From NCBI GenBank assembly GCA_021792015.1, contig JAJYVM010000156.1:1-8179 (forward strand): a stretch of DNA of 8,179 nt. The letters are read 5' to 3'. The notes below the pieces were generated by a model. That model searched no databases. It saw only the letters and a program-made list of their open reading frames with translations, and was not told where the DNA came from. Made by a program: the position numbers and the translations under genes. The stretch comes from Bacillota bacterium (GTDB lineage: Bacteria > Bacillota > Sulfobacillia > RBS10-35 > JAJYVM01). Below, piece by piece: positions 1 to 5,484 of the stretch (position 1 is the stretch's first letter; each line of letters starts with the position of its first letter).

Positions 1-266
1 GGGGCGGGCCAGGGGGTGCCCGTGGGGGCGAGGGGTCGGCGGGCCGCAGGCCGAAAGCCGCCCGCCCCGTCGAGGCGTCCGCCGTCTGAGGCGTCCGTGG
101 CAGCGGTGCTGGCCGCCGTCACGCACGGCTGAGGCCGTTCGCCCCTTCCCCCGGCCTGTGGCCGGCGTTGGGCTGTCCCCGTGCGCGGAGGCCCTTCGCA
201 GGCGGCGCCGGACGCCATGCTGCGCGCTTGCGGTATCGTACACTTGGCGGGGAGGTGCGGCCGCGC
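1..266. other. Upstream stretch without a supportable gene
   Basis: No convincing coding region is visible here. Plus-strand frame 1 is open from the left edge to a TGA at 130-132 and frame 3 is open to a TGA at 87-89. Either could be the tail of a gene starting before the window, but neither short peptide resembles a family I know. The decamer GAGGCGTCCG occurs twice, at 72-81 and 88-97. The only AT-richer patch is about 228-245, just before the CYTH-CHAD gene. It contains TACACT at 239-244, which resembles a -10 box, but I see no good -35 box 17 bp upstream. A promoter for the following gene is therefore possible but weakly supported. Confidence 0.4.
249..255 (+). promoter_or_regulatory. 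Shine-Dalgarno-like GGGGAGG for the CYTH-CHAD gene
   Basis: The purine run GGGGAGG lies 11 nt before a TTG codon at 267. It is the best ribosome-binding site near the first conserved CYTH residues, so it favours TTG-267 over three alternatives. TTG-168 would add 33 low-complexity residues. GTG-255 overlaps the site itself. GTG-276 would be 20 nt from the site. Confidence 0.4.
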
Positions 267-1772
267 TTGGCGACCGTGGTGCTGGAGCGCGAGTTGAAGC
301 TGCAGGCCGACGCCGCCTTCGCCATGCCCGACCTCTCGGCCGTCCCTGGCGTGACGGCGTCCGTCGGTCCAGCGCAGCAGCTGGTGGCGGTCTACTACGA
401 CACGCCCAGCCTGGCTCTGGCGCAGTGGGGCGTGACACTGCGGCGGCGCGACGACGGCTGGACGCTCAAGGTGCCCGTCGGCGACGGCCACCACGTCCTC
501 AGCCGGCACGAGGTCACCTTCCCGGGCGCGGGCGCGAGCCCGCCGCCGGCGGCGCTCGATGCCGTGGCCGCGCTGCTGATGGGCGAGCCGGTGGCGGCCG
601 TGGCCGCCATCAACACCACGCGGCGCCTGCACCACCTGGCGGGCGAGGGCGGGCAGACCCTGGCCGCGCTGGCCGACGACGTGGTCGAGGTGCGGCGCGA
701 CGACGAGGCCGTCGCCAGCTTCCGCGAGCTGGAGCTCGAGCTCAGGCCGGAGGCGAAGCCCCGCCTGCGCAAGGCGGTGTCGCGTCTGCTGCGGGAGGCC
801 GGCGCCCGGCGCGAGGCGGCCCTGCCCAAGCTCGTGCAGGCCCTGGGTGTCGATGCCGAGGCCGGGCCGGAGCCCCGCAGCCCGGCCGTGGACGCCGGCG
901 CGAGCCTCAGCGCGGTGGTGCAGGCCGCCCTCGCCGCGGGCGCGCGCCGCCTGCTGGGCCACGAGCCGGGTGTGCGCCTGGACCTGGACACCGAGGCCGT
1001 CCACCAGGCCCGGGCGGCGACACGCCAGCTGCGGGCCCTTCTCGGCGCCTTCCTGCCGGTGCTGGCGGAGGGCGACCGCGTCGAGGGCCTGCGGGACGAG
1101 CTGGGCTGGCTCGGTCGTCACCTGGGGACCGTGCGCGACGCCGACGTGCTGGCGGAGCGGCTCCACCGCGGGGCGGCGGTCGACCTCGCGCCGGGCGACC
1201 GGCCGGCGGCGGACGCCCTGCTGGCCGCGCTGGCGCAGGAGCGGGCGGCCGCGCGCGGTGCGCTGCTGGAGGCGCTGCACGAGGAGCGCTGCGCCGTGCT
1301 CCTGCGCGAGCTGGTCGCGCTCGCCGGCGCGCCCGATGTGGTGAACGGCGCGGCGCACGCCAGAGACGTCCTGCCGGGGCTGGTCCACCGCCGCTGGCGC
1401 CGGCTGGCCCGCATCATCGCCGGCCTGCCGCCCGATCCCGGCGATCCCGACCTGCACCGTGTCCGCATCCGCGCCAAGGACTGCCGCTACCTCGCCGAAG
1501 CCGCCGCCCCCGCCCTGGGCCGTCCGGCCGAGCGCCTGGCCGCGGCCCTCGCCGATCTGCAGGATGTGCTCGGCCAGATGCAGGACGGGGTCATGGCCGA
1601 GGCGTGGCTGCGGCGCCGCGGCCGGCGGATGAGCGGCGGCCGGGCCCTGGTCGCGGGCCAGCTGCTGGCCGTCGCCCGCGACGATGCGGAATCGGCCCGC
1701 CACCTCTGGCGTGACGTGTGGTCCGAAGCCGCGGCCAGGGCACGGGCCATGGGGCTCAGGACCGGATCATAG
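267..1772 (+). CDS. CYTH and CHAD domain-containing protein
   Basis: This is a two-domain protein of about 501 residues. The N-terminal CYTH (triphosphate tunnel metalloenzyme) domain covers about residues 5-205. It carries the ExExK signature ERELK at residues 7-11, a YYDTP strand near 44-48, LRRRDDGWTLKVP near 58-70, and a late acidic strand FRELELELRP near 152-161. The C-terminal CHAD domain covers about residues 215-490. It is helical and has the two expected His/Arg/Lys helices, VHQARAATRQLR near 245-256 and LHRVRIRAKDCRY near 396-408. CYTH proteins hydrolyse or bind triphosphates, and CHAD domains bind polyphosphate, so a role in polyphosphate or triphosphate metabolism is likely. Substrate and reaction cannot be told from sequence. 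No signal peptide or membrane segment is seen, so it is probably cytoplasmic. The TTG start is chosen from the GGGGAGG site; the frame stays open back to 168, and GTG-276 is also possible. Its TAG stop abuts the TGA stop of the convergent ATPase gene. Confidence 0.93.
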   Translation: MATVVLERELKLQADAAFAMPDLSAVPGVTASVGPAQQLVAVYYDTPSLALAQWGVTLRRRDDGWTLKVPVGDGHHVLSRHEVTFPGAGASPPPAALDAVAALLMGEPVAAVAAINTTRRLHHLAGEGGQTLAALADDVVEVRRDDEAVASFRELELELRPEAKPRLRKAVSRLLREAGARREAALPKLVQALGVDAEAGPEPRSPAVDAGASLSAVVQAALAAGARRLLGHEPGVRLDLDTEAVHQARAATRQLRALLGAFLPVLAEGDRVEGLRDELGWLGRHLGTVRDADVLAERLHRGAAVDLAPGDRPAADALLAALAQERAAARGALLEALHEERCAVLLRELVALAGAPDVVNGAAHARDVLPGLVHRRWRRLARIIAGLPPDPGDPDLHRVRIRAKDCRYLAEAAAPALGRPAERLAAALADLQDVLGQMQDGVMAEAWLRRRGRRMSGGRALVAGQLLAVARDDAESARHLWRDVWSEAAARARAMGLRTGS

Positions 1773-3920
1773 CCGGGGCGCGCCACCCCACGCCCCGCCC
1801 AGCAGCCGCAGCCCGTTCAGCGCCACCAGCACGGTGCTGCCCTCGTGCCCCACGACGGCCAGGGGCAGCTGCAGCCCCGCGCCGAGCGTCAGCGTCACCA
1901 GCAGCGCGATGACGCCGACGGCGAACGTGAGGTTCTGGGCGACGACCCGGCGGGTGCGGCGACCGAGGGCGAACGCCTCCGGCAGGCGGCGCAGGTCGTC
2001 GGTCATCAGCACCATGTCCGCCGTCTCCAGGGAGGCGTCGTTGCCGGCCCCGCCCATGGCCACGCCCAGGTCGGCCGCGGCCAGGGCCGGCGCGTCGTTC
2101 ACTCCGTCCCCCACCATGGCCACGGGCCCGAAGTCGCGCCGCAGCTCGGCGATGGCCGCGACCTTGTCCTCCGGCAGCAGGGCCGCGCGGAAGTCGTCCG
2201 TGCCGGCGCGCGCCGAGATGGCCGCCGCCACGCGCGCATCGTCCCCGGTCAGCATCACGACGTGGCGGATGCCGAGCCCCTTCAGCGCCGTCACCGCCGC
2301 GCGGGCGCCGTCGCGCAGGCTGTCGGCCAGGCTGATCGCGCCGAGCGGCGCGCCGTCCACCTCCACGAAGACGGGAGTCTCCCCGCGCCGGGCGACCTCC
2401 GCGGCCACGGCCCCGAATGCGGCCGCCACCTCCGGCGTGAGCAGGCGCAGGCCCCCGACGCGCGCCTCGTGCCCCTCGAGGTCGGCGATGACCCCGAACC
2501 CAGGCCGCTCCGCCGCCGACGTCACCTGGGGCAGCCGGACGCGCCCGCCCAGCCACGGCAGCGCGCCGCCTGGCTTGTGCTCGCCGCCCGCCACGACCGA
2601 CGGCTCGAAACCGCCCTCCGCCACCGCGCACAGGCCGTCCCCAGCCGCACCCGGCCCTCCCCCGGGCGCCGCGACCGCGACCTCCGCCACACCTTGCTCC
2701 GCCGCCACCCCCACCGCGCCGCCCGCCCCACCTTGCCCCGCCGCCACATCGTGCCCCACCGCGCCGCCATCCCCCGCCGCCACGACCCACGGCGCAGCAG
2801 CCGCCGCCACGATCGCCTGCGCCAGCGGGTGAGGCGAGCGCGCCTCCACCGCCGCCGCGACCGCCAGCACATCGTCGGGCGCGACGCCCGCCGCCGGCAG
2901 CACCCGCCGCACCTGCGGCCGGCCCTGCGTCAGCGTCCCGGTCTTGTCGATGGCGACCACCTGCACCGCGCCCGCCTGCTCCAGGTGGCGCCCGCCCTTG
3001 AAGAGCACCCCGTGCCGCGCCCCCGCCGCCACCGCCGCCAGCAGCGCCGCCGGCGTCGCCACCACCAGCGCGCACGGCGACATGACCACCATCAACTCCA
3101 GAGCGAGGTAGAAGCTGCGCGACCAGTCCCACCCCAGCCGCAGCGGCGGGATGAGGAACACCGCCAGCGCCACCCCCACCACGGCCAGGGTGTAGTAGCG
3201 GTCGATCCACTCCGTCAGCCGCTGGCTCTCGGCCTTATGCTCCTCCGTCCGCTCCACCAGGCGGATGATGCGCGAGATGGCCGACTCCGACGCCGGTCGC
3301 ACCACCTCGACGGCCAGCAGGCTCGTCCCGTTGATGGTCCCGCCGAAGACCTCGTCCCCCGGCGCCTTGTTCACGGGGATCGACTCGCCCGTGATCGACG
3401 CCTGGTCGACGGGCGAGCTGCCCTCGCGCACCACCCCGTCCGTCGCGATGCTCTCGCCGGCGCGCACAAGGAGCACATCGCCCGGCGCCAGCCGCTCGAC
3501 GGGCACCCGCTCCTCCGTCCCGTCCGCTTGCCGCACCAGCGCCGTGTCCGGACGCAGCCGCACCAGCGCCCGCAGCGCGTCGCGCGTGCGATCGGCCACG
3601 AACTCCTCCAGCGCGTTGGAGAGGGCGAACAGGAAGATCAGGATGGCCCCCTCGTTCCACCGTCCGAGGACGGCCGCCCCCGCCGCGCCGAGGACCATCA
3701 GCATATCGATGCTGACCCGCCCGCCCCGCAGGGCGACCAGCCCGTCGCGCAGGCGCATCGTCCCGCCCGCGACGTACGACGCCGCGAACACCGCCACGGC
3801 CGCCCACGCCGGGGCGTGCAGCCACGGCTGCATGAGGAGGTCGCCGGCCACGAGGAACAGCAGGCTGGCCGCCGCCGCCGCGAGGAGGATCCTGGCCATC
3901 CGGCTGGATGTCGCTTTCAT
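1767..3920 (-). CDS. P1B-4 type heavy-metal exporting ATPase (Co2+/Fe2+/Zn2+ class)
   Basis: This is a 717-residue inner-membrane P-type ATPase that would use ATP to pump divalent transition metal out of the cytoplasm. Hydrophobic segments lie near residues 9-30, 35-52, 68-86, 89-105, 243-262, 269-299, 660-683 and 685-705. The actuator loop has ITGES at 176-180, the phosphorylation motif is DKTGT at 325-329 (Asp325), and the nucleotide domain has SPHP at 362-365. MLTGD is at 556-560 and the hinge GDGVNDAP at 604-611. The membrane metal site reads SPC at 281-283, rather than the CPC of copper or zinc/cadmium pumps, and HEGST at 692-696 near the C-terminus. That pair defines the P1B-4 group (CoaT, CtpD, PfeT relatives), whose known substrates are mainly Co2+ and Fe2+. 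No N-terminal metal-binding domain is present. The oddity is a Gly/Ala-rich insertion at about residues 377-470 in the nucleotide domain. The gene starts with ATG 33 nt after the dedA relic, with only a weak GGGA ahead of it. No metal regulator gene is in the window. Confidence 0.93.
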   Translation of the reverse strand: MKATSSRMARILLAAAAASLLFLVAGDLLMQPWLHAPAWAAVAVFAASYVAGGTMRLRDGLVALRGGRVSIDMLMVLGAAGAAVLGRWNEGAILIFLFALSNALEEFVADRTRDALRALVRLRPDTALVRQADGTEERVPVERLAPGDVLLVRAGESIATDGVVREGSSPVDQASITGESIPVNKAPGDEVFGGTINGTSLLAVEVVRPASESAISRIIRLVERTEEHKAESQRLTEWIDRYYTLAVVGVALAVFLIPPLRLGWDWSRSFYLALELMVVMSPCALVVATPAALLAAVAAGARHGVLFKGGRHLEQAGAVQVVAIDKTGTLTQGRPQVRRVLPAAGVAPDDVLAVAAAVEARSPHPLAQAIVAAAAAPWVVAAGDGGAVGHDVAAGQGGAGGAVGVAAEQGVAEVAVAAPGGGPGAAGDGLCAVAEGGFEPSVVAGGEHKPGGALPWLGGRVRLPQVTSAAERPGFGVIADLEGHEARVGGLRLLTPEVAAAFGAVAAEVARRGETPVFVEVDGAPLGAISLADSLRDGARAAVTALKGLGIRHVVMLTGDDARVAAAISARAGTDDFRAALLPEDKVAAIAELRRDFGPVAMVGDGVNDAPALAAADLGVAMGGAGNDASLETADMVLMTDDLRRLPEAFALGRRTRRVVAQNLTFAVGVIALLVTLTLGAGLQLPLAVVGHEGSTVLVALNGLRLLGGAWGGAPRL
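1774..1797 (+). terminator. Possible hairpin just after the CYTH-CHAD stop
   Basis: CGGGGCG at 1774-1780 is complementary to CGCCCCG at 1791-1797, giving a 7-bp all-GC stem with a 10-nt loop that begins 2 nt after the TAG. No T-tract follows, so it is not a classical intrinsic terminator. It also lies inside the 3' coding end of the convergent ATPase gene, and such stems are common by chance in GC-rich DNA. Confidence 0.2.
2511..2792 (-). repeat. Low-complexity in-frame insertion with internal repeats in the ATPase nucleotide domain
   Basis: This stretch encodes about residues 377-470 of the ATPase and is dominated by Gly, Ala and Val. From the HP motif (His364) to the GFG motif (474-476) is about 110 residues, where relatives I know have roughly 30. 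It contains an imperfect tandem repeat: GGAVGHDVAAGQG at 385-397, followed after Gly-Ala by GGAVGVAAEQG at 400-410, which lacks two residues. The plus-strand DNA shows this as ACCTTGC at 2691-2697 and 2730-2736, and CCACCGCGCCGCC at 2711-2723 and 2756-2768. A second near-identical pair, 15 of 16 bases, lies at 2589-2604 and 2778-2793. The reading frame stays open throughout and conserved ATPase sequence resumes in the same frame on both sides. Confidence 0.7.
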
Positions 3921-3953
3921 GGTCCCATCGTCCGATGGCCCAAGGGTGCACCG

Positions 3954-4570
3954 CTAGGGCCGCTGGACCGGTCCGGGCGGCGGGTTTTGCGAGCGGCGTC
4001 GCCATTGGCGCCGCCGCGCCAGTCCGATGAGCAGCGCCGCCACCGCGATGGCGACGATCCCGGCCAGCACCGCGCCCCGGTGGGCCCACCGCGCCGCCAG
4101 CGGCCAGAGGTCGCCGAGCGCCCAGCCGGCGGCGATCAGCCGCACGTTTCACGGCAGCGGGCCGATCGCCGACCAGGCGGCAAACGGGAGGACCGGCATC
4201 CCGGCTACCCAGGCGGGCAGCGACACCAGCCCGCGCACGAACGGCAGCAGCCGCGCGATCAGCACGGCCCGGTCCCCGTACCGCTTGAACCAATTGTCGG
4301 CCTGCGCAAGGTGGCGCGGCGCGATCATCACATAGCGGCCGTGGCGCAGAAGCAGCGTGCGGCCGCCGGCGCGCCCGATCGCATACTGGCCCAGGAACCC
4401 GGCGAGTTCCCCGACGGTTGCCGCAATGACGGCGCTGGTGAAGCCGATCCAACCTGTGGACGCCAGATAGCCCGCCAACGGCAGGACGATCTCGGCCGGG
4501 TGGTGGCGCCGATGCTCTGCGGGGACGTGAAGGCCATGAGGCCAAGGTCGCCATGGGCCGTCAGCACCAC
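3954..4570 (-). pseudogene. DedA-family membrane protein gene, broken by a frameshift and a stop
   Basis: DedA (SNARE-associated/VTT) proteins are inner-membrane proteins linked to membrane lipid (undecaprenyl phosphate) recycling and membrane homeostasis. Reconstructed, this one would be about 205 residues, the normal length. The first part reads LTAHGDLGLMAFTSPQSIGATT from GTG-4570 or GTG-4567. The next part, PAEIVLPLAGYLAS onward, is in a different frame; one missing G in GGG at 4498-4500 explains the shift. Family motifs then follow in order: GELAGFLGQYAIGR, FKRYGDRAVLIARLLPFVR and SLPAWVAGMP. At 4149-4151 a TGA sits where relatives have Trp in LPWN, and the same frame continues with NVRLIAAGWALGDLW, a hydrophobic stretch and a basic tail, to TAG at 3954-3956. 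The two lesions suggest decay, although sequencing or assembly error is possible. A likely start is 14 nt after GGAGGG (4585-4590). It lies between the formate dehydrogenase genes and the ATPase on the same strand. Confidence 0.85.
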
Positions 4571-4644
4571 CGCAGCGCGGGCAGCCCTCCGCCACCGGCA
4601 GCATGCGCACGGGCTCGTCGCAGGCCTGGCCGTGGTGCATGCCC
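4571..4644 (-). other. Gap between formate dehydrogenase and dedA, with a short CxxC reading frame
   Basis: An ATG at 4640 lies 4 nt after the TGA of the iron-sulfur subunit gene and opens a frame beginning MHHGQACDEPVRMLPVAEG, followed by a CPRCG zinc-ribbon-like motif. The frame has no stop of its own. It runs into the second reading frame of the dedA relic and ends at 4149, giving a nominal 163-residue product. A better reading is that this is the leader of dedA, with GGAGGG at 4585-4590, and that the frame is open by chance. A small CxxC protein that has lost its stop cannot be excluded. Confidence 0.3.
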
Positions 4645-5484
4645 TCAGGCCGGCGGCGGCTCCCCCGGCCCGTCCACGTACGAGAAGCCGAAGCGGCCCT
4701 TCACGCAGAGGTGGCCGGCCGTCACGGAGCTGTCCGAAGGCGAGGTCACCTTGATGATGCGGTTGTCCTGCACGTGGAGCTCCAGCTTGCAGCCGACCCC
4801 GCAGTACGGGCAGATGGTCTCGGCGACGTGCTGGCGCTCCGGCGCCCAGCGCCCGGCCGCCCGCAGCCGCTGCTCCAGACTGGGCATGAGCGCGCCCGTC
4901 GGGCACACGGCCACGCAGTTGCCGCAGAAGACGCAGCGCGAGTCCAGGAGCGGCGTGTCGGCGCCCGTGTCGATTCTGGCGCTGAAACCCCGCCCGGCCG
5001 CCGTCAGCGCGAACGTGAACTGCGCGTCGGGCCCGCATGCCTCCACGCACTTGTAGCAGAGGATGCACTTGCTGTAATCCCGCACGTAGAGGTCGTTGTC
5101 GTCGCGCAGGGGCTCGGCAAGCCGGGCGGCCGCCTCGCCGTAGCGATCGGGGTCGGCGCCGTACTCGGCCATGTACGCCTGCAGCTCGGGCGCCGTCGAG
5201 GTGTCGACCGAAGAGCCCAGCAACTCGAACACCATGCGCCGCGAGCGGCGCACCCGCTCGGAGTCGGTGTGGATCTTCATGCCCGGGGCCACCTTGCGCG
5301 AGCAGGACGGCACCAGCGCCCGCGAGCCTTCGACCTCCACCACGCAGGCGCGGCAGACGCTGACGGGCGTGAGATTGTCATGGTAGCAGAGGACGGGCGC
5401 ATCACGACCCGAGGCGCGCAGGGCCTGCAGGATGCTCTGCCCCGCCTCGGCCTCCATGGCGACGCCGTCCACAAAGATCTCCAC
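4645..5484 (-). CDS. NuoG-N-like iron-sulfur subunit of NAD-dependent formate dehydrogenase, ending in a molybdopterin-type [4Fe-4S] domain
   Basis: This 279-residue soluble electron-transfer subunit carries four predicted clusters in order. The plant-ferredoxin-type [2Fe-2S] site is Cys33, 44, 47 and 61 (C-x10-C-x2-C-x13-C). Two ferredoxin-like [4Fe-4S] sites are Cys140/143/146/150 and Cys184/187/190/194. A final CPYCGVGC...C set, Cys225/228/232/260, ends in LCVKGRFGF. That last set is the Fe4S4 domain that normally opens the catalytic chain of molybdopterin formate dehydrogenases. The chain stops 19 residues after its last Cys, with no catalytic domain. The usual His-Cys cluster region between the first and second sites is present in length (about 85-125) but has none of its His or Cys ligands. 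The GTG start overlaps the TAG of the upstream gene by one base (TAGTG) and has GGGAG at 5494-5498, 9 nt upstream. The frame is open further upstream, but that part is antisense-like and lies inside the neighbour. It should pass electrons between the catalytic subunit and the E-F diaphorase. Confidence 0.92.
   Translation of the reverse strand: MEIFVDGVAMEAEAGQSILQALRASGRDAPVLCYHDNLTPVSVCRACVVEVEGSRALVPSCSRKVAPGMKIHTDSERVRRSRRMVFELLGSSVDTSTAPELQAYMAEYGADPDRYGEAAARLAEPLRDDNDLYVRDYSKCILCYKCVEACGPDAQFTFALTAAGRGFSARIDTGADTPLLDSRCVFCGNCVAVCPTGALMPSLEQRLRAAGRWAPERQHVAETICPYCGVGCKLELHVQDNRIIKVTSPSDSSVTAGHLCVKGRFGFSYVDGPGEPPPA

Noticed and set aside
1..68. A 9-bp inverted repeat (GGGGCGGGC at 1-9 with GCCCGCCCC at 60-68) and a nested stem at 38-66
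   Set aside because: Only G and C are involved, there is no T-tract, and several competing pairings exist. Such matches are expected by chance at this base composition.
2589..2793. The repeats in the ATPase as a mobile element, CRISPR array or target-site duplication
   Set aside because: There are no terminal inverted repeats, no transposase, and no regular repeat-spacer pattern. The repeats are imperfect and in frame, fitting slippage better.
1756..3210. A second minus-strand frame overlapping the ATPase, considered as a frameshifted ATPase half
   Set aside because: The conserved ATPase motifs on both sides of the low-complexity insertion are in one and the same frame; the other frame is Gly/Arg-rich shadow.
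4149..4151. Use of TGA as a sense codon (Trp or selenocysteine) in this organism
   Set aside because: Other genes in the window end at TGA at sensible C-termini, and Trp is encoded by TGG elsewhere. The same gene also has a frameshift, so decay or error is simpler. No selenocysteine insertion stem was evident just after the codon by eye.
1845..4754. A plus-strand open frame of 969 codons covering the ATPase, dedA and part of the formate dehydrogenase genes
   Set aside because: Its product is Arg/His/Pro-rich with no recognisable domain. It lies antisense to genes with clear catalytic motifs, as expected in GC-rich DNA where stops are rare.
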